From Elusimicrobiota bacterium (lineage in GTDB: Bacteria; Elusimicrobiota; Elusimicrobia; UBA1565; UBA9628), in the NCBI GenBank assembly GCA_016212825.1, contig JACRDS010000068.1, forward strand, positions 1 through 44,613: a stretch of DNA of 44,613 bases, written 5' to 3'. Below are positions 8,648-17,102 of this stretch, piece by piece (within the stretch, counting starts at the first letter, position 1; each line of letters starts with the position of its first letter). The notes under the pieces were generated by a model. That model saw nothing but the letters and a program-made list of their open reading frames with translations, ran no database searches and was not told where the DNA came from. The position numbers and the translations under genes were made by a program.

Positions 8648-8690
8648 CCAATAAGTTGAGGCCTGACACCGTCAAGGTGACACCGTCAAG
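8648..8690 (-). repeat. right inverted copy of REP-like element with doubled TTGACGGTG
   Basis: On the minus strand this reads a tandem TTGACGGTGTCACC / TTGACGGTGTC followed by AGGCCTCAACTTATTGG. The distal 23 bp are the inverted partner of 7685-7707. The outermost TTGACGG supplies the TGA stop of the DUF4340 gene (8686-8688). The same doubled TTGACGGTG occurs at 21683-21700. Confidence 0.8.
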
Positions 8691-9573
8691 GGAGGAGTTT
8701 GAGCAGGTTGTCGGCGTCGGCCTTGGACACGAACCCCGCCGCGGCGCGGCTCTCGGATTTGGCGTGACGGCGTCCGGAATCCTCGCGGCCCAGGAGGATG
8801 CGCTCGCCGCGGCCTCCGCCTGCCGCGGACAGGTCGAGGGCCGGCCGGTCGAATCCCGCCTTGCCGGCGGGGGCGTCCGCGGGCGCGAGCTCGAGGAAGC
8901 GCAGCGAGGACGCGGCCAAGACCAGCTCCGCGGCCTGGTCCGCGGAGAGCCGGCGCCCCTCGGCCAGCCAGCTCCCGCCGGATTTCTTCAGCGTGAACCC
9001 GGCGGGGCCGGCGAAGCGCAGGCGTTCGAGCTCGCCCAGGGGGATGGACAGCAGGGCCTTGCTGCGCAGCTCGTCGGCGCCGCGGCGCAGGGCGTGGGAC
9101 TGCACGCCCTCGGCCAGGTACACGGCCGGCTCTCGGCTGGAGCGGAAATAGACCGAGTCCCCGAGGGCCGGCTTGCCGAACCAGCCGTCGAGGACCGGAG
9201 CCGCGCTGGCGCGGGAGTAGACCCGCACCCGGACCGCGCTCGACTCATCGAGTTCGTAGTCCGCCCAGCCCGCCGGGTCGCGCGAGACCTGCGAGCCCAG
9301 GGCCAGGCCGCGCAGGCTCTGCGAAAGGTCCTCGGCCGCGCCCGTGTCCGCTTCGTCCCGCAGGGGCGCGGTCAGCCGCCAAGTCCCGGCCGCCCGCTCC
9401 AGGGCGAGGCGGCCGCCGCGGAAGTCCACCTCGATGCGGGCGACGTCCGCGGCCTGGAGCCCCGCGAGGGGGCGCGACGGCTCCGCCGGTCCCTGCAGGC
9501 GCAGCAGGAGCGCCGCGGCCCCCGCCAGAACCGCGGCCGCGGACGCCAGGAGGAGGACCTGCCTAGGCGTCAT
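8686..9573 (-). CDS. DUF4340-type envelope protein of the Gld-like ABC system
   Basis: A 295-residue protein with one N-terminal membrane anchor (about 5-26, QVLLLASAAAVLAGAAALLL) and a periplasmic beta-rich region with repeated elements such as ARIEVDFRGGRLALERAAGTW and ERLRFAGPAGFTLKKSGGSW. That is the DUF4340 pattern of paired lobes with xxW ends. DUF4340 genes commonly follow GldG-like genes in ABC-2 operons, as here: the start overlaps the GldG-like stop by 11 bp. Its biochemical role is unknown. The stop codon and last bases belong to the REP-like repeat, so the protein may have lost or exchanged a few C-terminal residues. Confidence 0.8.
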   Translation of the reverse strand: MTPRQVLLLASAAAVLAGAAALLLRLQGPAEPSRPLAGLQAADVARIEVDFRGGRLALERAAGTWRLTAPLRDEADTGAAEDLSQSLRGLALGSQVSRDPAGWADYELDESSAVRVRVYSRASAAPVLDGWFGKPALGDSVYFRSSREPAVYLAEGVQSHALRRGADELRSKALLSIPLGELERLRFAGPAGFTLKKSGGSWLAEGRRLSADQAAELVLAASSLRFLELAPADAPAGKAGFDRPALDLSAAGGGRGERILLGREDSGRRHAKSESRAAAGFVSKADADNLLKLLP

Positions 9574-11068
9574 CGAAGCGTTCCGCGAGCTCGCGCCTCC
9601 GGGCCTTCCTCTGGGCGTAGCGCGTCAGTCCGGCCGCGACCAGGACCAGGGGCAGGAAGAAGATGAGGGAGTACTTGGCGGCTAGCATCGCGGCCAGGGA
9701 CAGCGGCCGCAGGGGACGGTAGGCCGCCCCCTTGGAGCGGATGGAGAGCAGGGCTTCGTCCTGGAGCGACCATTCCAGGAGGTTCATCAGGAAGGCCGCG
9801 GAGGCCTCCTTGCCCGCGAACTGCGGCCGGGCCTGCTGCGCGGTCCCCACGATGATGAGGCGGCCCGGGCCCGTCTCCAGGACCCCGGCCAGGGAGAAAG
9901 GACCCTGGTCCTTGGTGACCAGGTCCTCGACGGAGGTCCTGGGGTCGGCGGAGGGCGAGGGGCTCAGCCAGCTGGCCTTGCTGGAATCGACCAAAGACGT
10001 GTAGTTCCTGGTCCCCGGCTTGACCCGGATGGGGGCCGCGAACGGGAAGGCCACCGCGTCCAGGCCGCGGACCGCCGGGTGCCGGCGGTCCATCTGGGTG
10101 GCGATGGGGATGAAGGGATAGTCCACGACCATGATGGAGCGCAGCGGCCCGTAGGGCATCTCCATCTGGATCTTCTCGCACTGGGCGTCCACCACGAAGC
10201 CGTCCGGCAGTTCCAGGCCCCAGCCTGCCAGAAGCGGCTCCAGGCCGGTCTCCACTGGCCGCGCGCGGAAGCTGCGCAGGTCCACGGTGCGGCGCGAGAG
10301 CAGCAGCCCCAGGGACCGGCCGGAGGCGAGCCAGGCCTTGAGCCGGTCGAGCTCCGCGGGCTTGAGAGGCGAGCTCGGGCCCCAGACCCAGAGCGCGTCG
10401 ACATCGGCTGGCACGGGCTGGTCCAGGGCCACGGGGACCGCCTTCATCTGCTCCGAAACCGCTGCGAAGAGCGGCCCGGAGACGGGGTCGCCGGGAGCGG
10501 CCTCGCCGTGGCCGGTCACGAAGCCCACGGTCCTGGTCCGGCCCGAGACCAGCTTCTTGATGCGGCGCGTGATGTCGTACTCCAGGTCCGAGGTCCCGCC
10601 GATGACCGGGATGGCCTCGCTGCGGCCCCGGTAGAGGAAGACCGCGCCCATGAAGGATTCCTTGATCTCGAAGCGCTCGCGGCTGGTCACGCTGAGCTGG
10701 AGGGGCGCCACGCCCGCGTCGACGGCCTCGCGGCGGCGCTTGGCCGTGTCCGGGCTGATGAGCTCCACCCGCACCCGGCCGCGGCCGGCGCTCTGGTATT
10801 CGGCGAGCAGGTCCTTGAGGTACCGGCGGCCGGGGCCGTAGGGCGGGGGCAGGCCCGGAGTGTAATAGGCCTTGATGGTCAGCGTGTCCTGGAGGCCGCG
10901 CAGGAGGTCCTTGGTCCCGCGCGAGATGGAGTAGGCGCGGTCGGCCGAGAGGTCGGCCCGCGCGAAGAGGAGGCTGGAGAGCGCGTTGCCCGCGGCCAGG
11001 GCCGCGAGCAGGGCGGCGGCCCCGGCCCAGGAGAAGACCAGCGCCCGGCGCCTCTGCCGCTCTTCCAT
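9563..11068 (-). CDS. GldG-like ABC-type auxiliary membrane protein
   Basis: A 501-residue protein with an N-terminal membrane helix (about 12-36), a large periplasmic domain and a C-terminal helix (about 462-485). The periplasmic part begins with ADLSADRAYSISRGTKDLL and LTIKAYYTPGLPPPY and includes RTVGFVTGHGE and a later LIIVGTAQQ, matching the ABC_transp_aux / IFT52-like fold of GldG-family proteins. In Bacteroidetes GldG works with GldF and GldA in gliding and T9SS physiology. In other phyla the same set has no established function, so gliding should not be assumed. It lies 1 bp downstream of the permease gene and overlaps the DUF4340 gene. Confidence 0.85.
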   Translation of the reverse strand: MEERQRRRALVFSWAGAAALLAALAAGNALSSLLFARADLSADRAYSISRGTKDLLRGLQDTLTIKAYYTPGLPPPYGPGRRYLKDLLAEYQSAGRGRVRVELISPDTAKRRREAVDAGVAPLQLSVTSRERFEIKESFMGAVFLYRGRSEAIPVIGGTSDLEYDITRRIKKLVSGRTRTVGFVTGHGEAAPGDPVSGPLFAAVSEQMKAVPVALDQPVPADVDALWVWGPSSPLKPAELDRLKAWLASGRSLGLLLSRRTVDLRSFRARPVETGLEPLLAGWGLELPDGFVVDAQCEKIQMEMPYGPLRSIMVVDYPFIPIATQMDRRHPAVRGLDAVAFPFAAPIRVKPGTRNYTSLVDSSKASWLSPSPSADPRTSVEDLVTKDQGPFSLAGVLETGPGRLIIVGTAQQARPQFAGKEASAAFLMNLLEWSLQDEALLSIRSKGAAYRPLRPLSLAAMLAAKYSLIFFLPLVLVAAGLTRYAQRKARRRELAERFDDA

Positions 11069-11069
11069 G

Positions 11070-11810
11070 TCAGAATCTCCGGCTCCGCAGCCGCTGCACG
11101 GTGAGATAGAGGAAGGCGGAGACCAGGCTCGCGAAGTAGACCAGGTCCCGCGAGTCGAGCACGCCCTTGGCCAGGTTGTCGACGTGGGAGTCGAGCCCGA
11201 GATATCCGACGAGGTTCCCGAGGCCTCCCGGGAGCAGCGCCGCGCTCTTGCCCAGGAGGAAGAGGACGAAGCAGACCAGGAACGCGGCCACGAAGGACAC
11301 GACTTGGCTGCGTCCCAGGGATGAGGCGAAGATCCCGACTGCGCCGAAGGCCAGTCCGGTGGAAGCCAGGCCGAGCAGGGTCCCGAGCATCTCGCCCCAG
11401 TCCAGGCCCACGGACGGCGAGACGCACAGGCCCAGGACCGCTACGTAGAACAGCAGGCCCCCCACGCAGACCAGGTGCAGGGCCGCGAAGCCCAGGTACT
11501 TGCCCAGCACGATGTCCCAGTCCTCCAGGGGCAGGGTGGCCAGGGTCTCGAAGGTCCCGCTCTTGAGCTCGTCGGCGAGCAGGCCCATGGTCAGGGCCGG
11601 GACCAGGAAGGCCAGCAGCAGGGGCGCGAGATCGGCGAGACCGCGCAGGCTGGCGGCCTTGACCAGGAACAGCGGCGCGGCGAAGAGCCAGCCGGTGATG
11701 AGATAGAAGACGAGGAGGGTCACGTAGGCGGAGGGCGAGTCGAAGTACCAGCGCAGGGTCCGCCCCGCCAGGGCTCGGACCGCGTGCGTCTGGAAGAAGG
11801 AGCCGCTCAT
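11070..11810 (-). CDS. ABC-2 type permease (GldF-like)
   Basis: A 246-residue integral membrane protein with about six hydrophobic segments, starting VTLLVFYLITGWLFAAPLF and ending with the FLYLTVQRLRSRRF tail typical of short ABC-2 permeases. The motif MGLLADELKSGTFETLATLP, followed by DWDIVLGKY, is the conserved cytoplasmic-loop signature of GldF/NosY-like permeases. It forms the channel component with the adjacent ATPase, whose stop codon overlaps its start by 4 bp (ATGA). Substrate is unknown. Confidence 0.9.
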   Translation of the reverse strand: MSGSFFQTHAVRALAGRTLRWYFDSPSAYVTLLVFYLITGWLFAAPLFLVKAASLRGLADLAPLLLAFLVPALTMGLLADELKSGTFETLATLPLEDWDIVLGKYLGFAALHLVCVGGLLFYVAVLGLCVSPSVGLDWGEMLGTLLGLASTGLAFGAVGIFASSLGRSQVVSFVAAFLVCFVLFLLGKSAALLPGGLGNLVGYLGLDSHVDNLAKGVLDSRDLVYFASLVSAFLYLTVQRLRSRRF

Positions 11811-12730
11811 GATTCTCTGGTCAGGGCCCGGAAGACCTCTTCCAGGCTCAGGCGCTCCTGGCGCAGGGAGAGGATGGGCCAGTCCCGGCGCACCGCGAGC
11901 CGGAAGACCTCCTCGCGCAGGTCGACGCCCGCCGGGGATTCCACGACGAAGCTCCCGGGCGCCCCGTCCGAGACCCCGCCGGCGCCCGGCAGGCCGGCCA
12001 GGGCGGCGCGCGCCTCGTCCCGCGGCCCGCGCAGTTCCAGGTGCAGGCGGTTCTTGTCCGCCAGGTCCCCGGCCAGGTCCGCGGGCCTGCCGTCCGCCGC
12101 GATGCGGCCCCGGTGGATGATGATGACGCGGTCGCAGACCGCCGTGGCCTCGGGCAGGATGTGCGTGGAGACGAGCACGGTCTTGCGGGAGCGCAGTTCG
12201 CGGATGAGGCCGCGCACCTCCTGGACCTGGTTGGGGTCGAGGCCCGAGGTGGGCTCGTCGAGGATGAGGATGTCGGGGTCGTGGATGATGGCCGCGGCCA
12301 GGCCCAGCCTCTGGCGGTAGCCCTTGGAGAGCTCCCCGACCTTGGAGCCGACCTCGCGGCGCAGGCCGCAGGACTTGACCACGGCCTTGACCCGGGCGGC
12401 GCGCTGCGCGCCGTCGCCCAGGCCGCGCAGGCGGCCGGCGAAGTGCAGGGCCTCGGTGAGCTCGAGGTCCTCCCAGAGCGGGTTGTCTTCGGGCAGGTAG
12501 CCCAGGCGCCGGCGCACGGCCAGGGGGTCTTCGCTCACGTCGATGCCGGCGAGCTCGGCGCGGCCCTCGTCGGCGGGCAGGTAGGCGGTGAGCAGGCGCA
12601 TGGTCGTGGTCTTGCCCGCGCCGTTGGGGCCCAGGAAGCCCACGACCTGTCCCTGCGGGATCTCGAAGCTGACCCGGTCGACCGCGGTGCGGCCGCCGAA
12701 GCGCTTGGTGAGGTCCTTCGCGAGGATCAT
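11807..12730 (-). CDS. ABC transporter ATP-binding protein (GldA-like)
   Basis: A 307-residue ATPase. Walker A is GPNGAGKT (34-41), the Q-loop region is YLPEDNPLW, the signature is LSKGYRQR (134-141), Walker B is ILILDEP with TSGLDPNQ following, and the H-loop is VLVSTHIL. The extended C-terminal domain (about 225-307) is typical of GldA/CcmA-type exporter ATPases. It energises the downstream permease in a four- or five-gene minus-strand operon (12878 down to 8686). The ATG at 12730 is 4 bp after the stop of the tiny upstream reading frame. Confidence 0.92.
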   Translation of the reverse strand: MILAKDLTKRFGGRTAVDRVSFEIPQGQVVGFLGPNGAGKTTTMRLLTAYLPADEGRAELAGIDVSEDPLAVRRRLGYLPEDNPLWEDLELTEALHFAGRLRGLGDGAQRAARVKAVVKSCGLRREVGSKVGELSKGYRQRLGLAAAIIHDPDILILDEPTSGLDPNQVQEVRGLIRELRSRKTVLVSTHILPEATAVCDRVIIIHRGRIAADGRPADLAGDLADKNRLHLELRGPRDEARAALAGLPGAGGVSDGAPGSFVVESPAGVDLREEVFRLAVRRDWPILSLRQERLSLEEVFRALTRES

Positions 12731-12734
12731 GGGA

Positions 12735-12878
12735 TCAAGGGACCTTCAGGAGGGAGGCCCCGCGCTCCACCGCGGTGTTCTGGGGATCCAGGGTCCGCTC
12801 GCCGTCCACGATGAACTGATAGCGGTAGCCGCCCGCGGCGACCGGCAAGGCCAGAAGGAGGCTCAGTATCCAAGACAT
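12735..12878 (-). CDS. 47-residue CBM48/AMPK-type carbohydrate-binding domain fragment
   Basis: A short reading frame, ATG at 12878 and TGA at 12735-12737. After a hydrophobic start (MSWILSLLLALPVA) it encodes GGYRYQFIVDGERTLDPQN, then ERGASLLKV, which is the C-terminal half of a CBM48/AMPK1 glycogen-binding E-set domain (pattern GxYxYxFxVDGxxxxDPxN...SxLxV). A complete domain needs about 80 residues; the first half is missing upstream. It could be a real micro-protein, a signal-like hydrophobic start joined to half a domain, or a remnant whose start is fortuitous. It heads the ABC operon, 4 bp before the ATPase start. The reading frame is certain; its function is not. Confidence 0.55.
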   Translation of the reverse strand: MSWILSLLLALPVAAGGYRYQFIVDGERTLDPQNTAVERGASLLKVP

Positions 12879-12923
12879 GTAGGAAGATGTTATCGGAAAT
12901 CCTGACCCCACATCAAGGCAGGC

Positions 12924-13739
12924 CTAGCGGCTGCGCTCTTTGGGGCCGGAAGGGGCTCCCCCCATGGTCTTGGGCGCGTAGAGCTCCCGGATGAGCTCCG
13001 GGAGCCTGCCTTCCTTCATCGCCTTGCGGATGCGCTTCATGTCCCGCTTGAAGGCGGCGACCTCGGCGTCCTCGCCCTCCGGGTCTTCGCGCGCGTCCAC
13101 CACGCCGCCGCCTCCGAAGCGGCGCGTCCAGGCGTACCAGTAGAACTCCTCCATGGTGAAGGCTTCTTCTTCCAGCGGATGGTTGTGGCGGCCCCAGTAG
13201 CGCCGCTGCATGTAGGCCAGCATGTGGTCGAGCTCATGGACCAGCACCGGCACGATGTACTCGATGGGCAGGCCGCGCAGGTGGAGCTGCTGGAGTTGGG
13301 AACTCAGAGTGATGCGCGGATGCATCGGGTCCATGGTGCTGAACCGGCCCAGCGTGTCCGGGGGCATGGGCGAGAAGGCGATGGAGCCCGGGTCGTCGGC
13401 GAGCATGGCCCCGGCCAGGCTGGTCATGAAGGGCAGGTTGGGGACGTAGCCGGGGACCGCGGCCAGCACCGACGACATGGCCGCGACCAGGTCCTCCACT
13501 GTGAGCGGCGCGCGCGGGTCAACCTCGGTGCCGGTGCGCGCGCCGAACTCGGCCCGGCTCCCGGACCTCCTCTGCTCCAGGGCGGTGTCGAGCTGCGGTT
13601 TCTCCTTCCCGATGAAGACCTGGGAGCCGTTGAGGCTGGCCCGGAACTCGCGGCCGGACTTCTTCGGGCCGAACTGCGCCAGCAAGGCGGCGCCGATGAG
13701 CGCGGTCAGGCAGCCGGCGATGAGGAGCTTGAGGACCAT
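12924..13739 (-). CDS. membrane-anchored zincin-like protein with HExxH motif
   Basis: A 271-residue protein with an N-terminal hydrophobic anchor or signal (residues 1-22, MVLKLLIAGCLTALIGAALL) and a perfect HELDH at 168-172 within VPVLVHELDHMLAYM. Acidic residues in HPLEEEAFTMEE (187-198) are candidates for the third zinc ligand of a gluzincin-like metallopeptidase. The remainder shows no family I recognise, and the C-terminal tail is charged. It is probably exported and facing the periplasm. A TATGCT -10 lies 8 nt upstream of the ATG (13753-13748, minus strand). Peptidase activity is inferred from the motif alone. Confidence 0.6.
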   Translation of the reverse strand: MVLKLLIAGCLTALIGAALLAQFGPKKSGREFRASLNGSQVFIGKEKPQLDTALEQRRSGSRAEFGARTGTEVDPRAPLTVEDLVAAMSSVLAAVPGYVPNLPFMTSLAGAMLADDPGSIAFSPMPPDTLGRFSTMDPMHPRITLSSQLQQLHLRGLPIEYIVPVLVHELDHMLAYMQRRYWGRHNHPLEEEAFTMEEFYWYAWTRRFGGGGVVDAREDPEGEDAEVAAFKRDMKRIRKAMKEGRLPELIRELYAPKTMGGAPSGPKERSR

Positions 13740-13790
13740 GCCCTATAAGCATAGCCCTGCCCCGGGCGGGGCGCAAGGTCCCGGCCGGGG

Positions 13791-15683
13791 CTACTTCGTC
13801 CCGGCCTGCTTCATCTGGCCGTCGAGGACCCGGTCGATCTGCTTGTCGGTCCAGGCCCGCTCCGCGGCGCGCCGGGAGTTGACCTCGGCCATGACGCTCT
13901 CCAGGGCGCCCTTGATGGGCGCGAAGCCGGACCGGGCCTGGTTGGCCTGGCTCTCCGAGAACATGGTCATGAAGAAGTTCCAGGAGGCGGGCAGCCAGAA
14001 GTCGAAGAACACGCTGCCGTTGGCGTTGGGGCCCTTGCCCTTGTTGGCGGGCAAGGCGAAGGTCAGGCCCTCGGCCTTGAGCACCGGGTCCTTGTGCAGC
14101 AGCGGGATGATGGTGTTGAGGGCCTTGACCCCGGCCTGGGCGCTGGCCGCGGCGGCGCGGGCCTCGGCTCCGGCCGAGGCCGCCAGGGCCTTGAAGGTGG
14201 CGCTGTGGTCCTCGTAGTGCGAGCCGATCACCCGGCCCTGGCTGTCGTAGTCGTTGACCAGGACGTTCTCGTTCTGGGAGGCGAGCATCAGGTTCAGGGC
14301 CCGGGACTGCTCGTGGCGGGCCATGTCCGCCATGTCCTTGTCCACCTGCTGAGCCATCTCCACCGCGGACTTGAGCGTGCCCTCCGCGGCTCCGTTGAGG
14401 GTATCGAGGCGCGCCAAGTGGCTTTGATACTCGGCATCCTTGGCGGAGAGGCGGTCCGAGACCCGGCCGCGCATGGCGCCGTTGGCCTTGTCGAAGAGGG
14501 CCTTCTCCGGCGCGATCTCGGCGGACTTGAACTCTCCCAGGTCCTGCTGGGCGCGCTTGGTCATCTCCTTGAGCCGCCCGCCGAAGAGGCCGGGCACGCG
14601 TTCGTCGAACTTGGCGATGTCCTTCTCGAACCGGGCCGCGGCCGCGTCCTCTGAGCCTATCTCGGAGCGCAAGGACTTGAGGCTCAGGGCCAAAGTGCCT
14701 TCGAACTCGGTCGTCTTGGCCTGGGCCTCGAGGCCCGAGACCTGGGCTTGCCAGACCGCGGGCGGCTCGGCGCCCACGCGTTTGGCCGGGTCCTGGGACA
14801 CCGCGTTGTGGGTCATCTCGGCGCGGGCGGCGGCCAGGCCGTCGAAGGCGGCGAAGGTCTGGGCGTCCTTGACGCTGATGGACTTGCCGTCGGAGAGGTC
14901 GATCTTCTTGGAGCCGGCGCTCTGGGCGTCGGCGATGCGTCCGTCCATGCGCTGCTGGCGGCCGCGGGCCTCGGCCTTGATCTTCTCCAGGGCCGGGGCG
15001 TCCTTGTCGCGGCGGGCCTTCTCCAGGGCGATGATGTCCTGGTTGCTCTTGGAGTTCTGCCAGGTCTCGTTCTTGTTCTTGCCGCGCAGCCAGAAGTAGA
15101 CGCCGGTGCCCGCGGCGACCACGGCCGCCACGATGGCGACGATCGCCACGACGGGGATGACGGCCGCATGCTGGCTGGGGGCCTGCGGGGCCGGGACGGC
15201 GGAAGACGGCTTGCCGTCCTTCTCTGCGGCGGCCTTCAGGCCGCTGTCCGCGGCAGCCGTCTTGGACGCCAGGACCGCGCCGGAGGCGTCCCGACGCGTC
15301 CCGCTGCCGTCATAGTAGCCGCCCAGGTCGAAGCCTTCGACGCTGAGCCCCTCGTCCATGTCGCGCAGGAGCGCGTCGGCCGAGGGCCGGCCCGCGTCCG
15401 CATCGGAGTCCGGCTGGGGAGCGACGGGCTCCACGCCCGGGACCGCAGGCTGGGCCGTGGTCTTGGGGAGCTTCTTCTCGGGCTTGACGGGCGGCAGGGG
15501 GACGGGTTGGAAGTCCTTCTGGATGGGGTCGGCCACGGCCTGGCCCGGGACGATCGGGGCTGCGCCCGGCAGGCGCTCGATGGGTTGGGGCGCGGAGCCG
15601 GCGAACATGGCGGCTTGGGCCACGGAACCGTGCAGGATGGCGGCGGTCAGGAGAGAGGCCAAGAGTGTACGCATAATTTTCAT
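13791..15683 (-). CDS. large secreted or membrane-anchored protein of unknown function
   Basis: A 630-residue protein I do not recognise. It has a signal peptide (1-24, cleavage likely after SVAQA), a Pro/Ala/Lys-rich stretch (about 30-100), a motif [10 protein letters not shown] at about 121-130, one strong membrane helix (172-199, [20 protein letters not shown]), then a long, mostly alpha-helical, Ala/Glu/Lys-rich region (about 205-540) likely to form coiled coils, and a short globular end ([19 protein letters not shown], about 570). The layout suggests a bitopic envelope protein with its helical part on one side of the membrane. The start has a GGAGG on the minus strand 12 nt upstream and a TAGGAT further up. 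No partner gene is evident. Confidence 0.7.
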   Translation of the reverse strand: MKIMRTLLASLLTAAILHGSVAQAAMFAGSAPQPIERLPGAAPIVPGQAVADPIQKDFQPVPLPPVKPEKKLPKTTAQPAVPGVEPVAPQPDSDADAGRPSADALLRDMDEGLSVEGFDLGGYYDGSGTRRDASGAVLASKTAAADSGLKAAAEKDGKPSSAVPAPQAPSQHAAVIPVVAIVAIVAAVVAAGTGVYFWLRGKNKNETWQNSKSNQDIIALEKARRDKDAPALEKIKAEARGRQQRMDGRIADAQSAGSKKIDLSDGKSISVKDAQTFAAFDGLAAARAEMTHNAVSQDPAKRVGAEPPAVWQAQVSGLEAQAKTTEFEGTLALSLKSLRSEIGSEDAAAARFEKDIAKFDERVPGLFGGRLKEMTKRAQQDLGEFKSAEIAPEKALFDKANGAMRGRVSDRLSAKDAEYQSHLARLDTLNGAAEGTLKSAVEMAQQVDKDMADMARHEQSRALNLMLASQNENVLVNDYDSQGRVIGSHYEDHSATFKALAASAGAEARAAAASAQAGVKALNTIIPLLHKDPVLKAEGLTFALPANKGKGPNANGSVFFDFWLPASWNFFMTMFSESQANQARSGFAPIKGALESVMAEVNSRRAAERAWTDKQIDRVLDGQMKQAGTK

Positions 15684-15834
15684 GTTTGGGTGCTACCTCC
15701 GTGGGCTCTATCCTATCATTAGGAGCCGGATTGCGGCATGAGAAGAATGGCCTACTCCGGCCCCGGCAACGGCCCCGCCCGGGGCTGGGACCTTTGGCGG
15801 AGGCGGACCCTTTCCGCCGGAGGCTGGAAACGGC

Positions 15835-15840
15835 TAGAAT
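15835..15840 (+). promoter_or_regulatory. -10 box of near-leaderless promoter for the pseudouridine synthase
   Basis: TAGAAT, 7 nt before the ATG at 15848. The short CAGGGGC between them could act as a weak ribosome-binding site only if transcription starts earlier. Confidence 0.45.
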
Positions 15841-15847
15841 CAGGGGC

Positions 15848-16408
15848 ATGCCGCGGGTCATAGCCTTCCACAAGCCCTACGGGGTCCTCTCCCAGTTCAC
15901 GGAGCATGACGGCCATCCCGGTCTGACCGGCTTCGGCCTGCCCGCCGGCGTCTATGCGGCCGGCCGGCTCGACCGCGACAGCGAGGGGCTCCTGCTCCTG
16001 ACGGACGACGGAGCCCTGCAGAGGCGCCTCACGGACCCCCGCTTCGGACACCCCCGGACCTACTGGGCGCAGGTCGAAGGCGAGCCCGCGGCCGAAGCCC
16101 TGCGGCGCCTGGCGCGCGGCGTGGCCCTGCGCGACGGGATGACGCGGCCCTGCCGGGCGCGGCTCTTGGGGGCGGAGCCGGACCTTCCCCCCCGTGACCC
16201 GCCCATCCGCTTCCGCAGGAGCGTGCCCACGGCTTGGCTGGAGCTGGTCCTCACCGAGGGCCGCAACCGCCAGGTCCGGCGCATGACCGCGGCCGTGGGC
16301 CTGCCGACCCTGCGCCTGGTGCGCTGGGCCGTCGGCGGCCTGACCCTGAAAGGGCTCGCCCCCGGGGCGTGGCGGCAGGTCCCCGCCGCGGCCGCCCTGA
16401 GCCGTTAA
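15848..16408 (+). CDS. rluE: RluE-like 23S rRNA pseudouridine synthase
   Basis: A 186-residue RsuA/RluB/RluE-family enzyme that isomerises uridine in rRNA. It starts directly at the catalytic fold ([14 protein letters not shown]), with the catalytic Asp42 in [16 protein letters not shown] and the conserved [21 protein letters not shown] near the C-terminus (split here: [10 protein letters not shown] then GLPTLRL). There is no N-terminal S4 RNA-binding domain, which is the hallmark of RluE in this family; RluE modifies U2457 of E. coli 23S rRNA. Upstream in-frame codons exist, but the homology and the -10 box at 15835-15840 favour this start. Its TAA overlaps the TAA of the convergent gene (shared TTAA at 16405-16408). 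Confidence 0.88.
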   Translation: MPRVIAFHKPYGVLSQFTEHDGHPGLTGFGLPAGVYAAGRLDRDSEGLLLLTDDGALQRRLTDPRFGHPRTYWAQVEGEPAAEALRRLARGVALRDGMTRPCRARLLGAEPDLPPRDPPIRFRRSVPTAWLELVLTEGRNRQVRRMTAAVGLPTLRLVRWAVGGLTLKGLAPGAWRQVPAAAALSR

Positions 16409-17055
16409 AGGTCGCCCTGGATGTCGTTGACGCGCTGCTGGCGCTTCTGCTCTTCCGCGCGCCGACGCTCCTCGTCCTGGCGCAGGGCGCGCTTGGCGCT
16501 GACGGCGATGCTCGTGTAGAGGACCGTGACCGTGGAGCTGGGGTAGGGCTCGGCGGCGAGGTTCGGGTTCTTCCCGGACGGCCGCGGCGCGCGCATGCGG
16601 AATTCGATCTTGGTGATGCCGTCGTTCCAGGTCACCAGCCGCAGGGGCTTGCCCTCCTTGTCTGTGAAGCCGTCCTCCTCCTTGCCCGGCCCGTACTTCT
16701 TGCTCAGGCCGGAGACCACCGCCTCCGCGGCCGTCGGCTCGCCGTCTACGGCCACCGGCTGGTAGATGGCCTGGAAGAAGCGGTCGTTCTCGAAGAAGCA
16801 GGAGAGTTTGCGTCCCTCCCCGAGGCTGAGGATGAGGGTCTTCTCGACTTTGGGCTGGCGGGTCTCGTAGTCCACGCGGGCCGGGATCCTCTTCTTGACC
16901 TCGGCCGGGGACATCCCCCACTTGGCGTCCTTGTAGCCTCCGCCCAGACGCCCGGATGCCGCGGGCGCGGCGGCGGGCGGCGCCGGGTTCTGCGCGGCGG
17001 CGGGCAGGGCGGAGACGAGCAGGGCGGCGAGCAGGACGGCGGGCGCTTTGGTCAT
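16405..17055 (-). CDS. secreted hypothetical protein
   Basis: A 216-residue exported protein of unknown function. It has a signal peptide (1-21, [16 protein letters not shown]), a short Pro/Ala linker, then a domain starting [17 protein letters not shown]. That opening is typical of small periplasmic lipoprotein-like domains in which a WGM/WGxS-x-EEV helix leads a beta-sheet. Further strands include [18 protein letters not shown] and [18 protein letters not shown]. It ends in a charged coiled-coil tail ([19 protein letters not shown]). The start has a clear GAGGAGG on the minus strand 7-13 nt upstream. A TACACT -10 candidate lies at 17083-17078. The frame is open far upstream of this ATG, but that extension is out of frame with the real genes there. 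Confidence 0.75.
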   Translation of the reverse strand: MTKAPAVLLAALLVSALPAAAQNPAPPAAAPAASGRLGGGYKDAKWGMSPAEVKKRIPARVDYETRQPKVEKTLILSLGEGRKLSCFFENDRFFQAIYQPVAVDGEPTAAEAVVSGLSKKYGPGKEEDGFTDKEGKPLRLVTWNDGITKIEFRMRAPRPSGKNPNLAAEPYPSSTVTVLYTSIAVSAKRALRQDEERRRAEEQKRQQRVNDIQGDL

Positions 17056-17102
17056 GGAGACCTCCTCATCGACCGGAGTGTACCAAATTGTCCGGCCGCG
17101 GC

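Noticed and set aside
8686-12730. Calling the ABC operon a gliding-motility system (gldA, gldF, gldG)
   Set aside because: The same gene set occurs in many non-gliding bacteria and no other gliding genes are present here, so only gene-family names are used.
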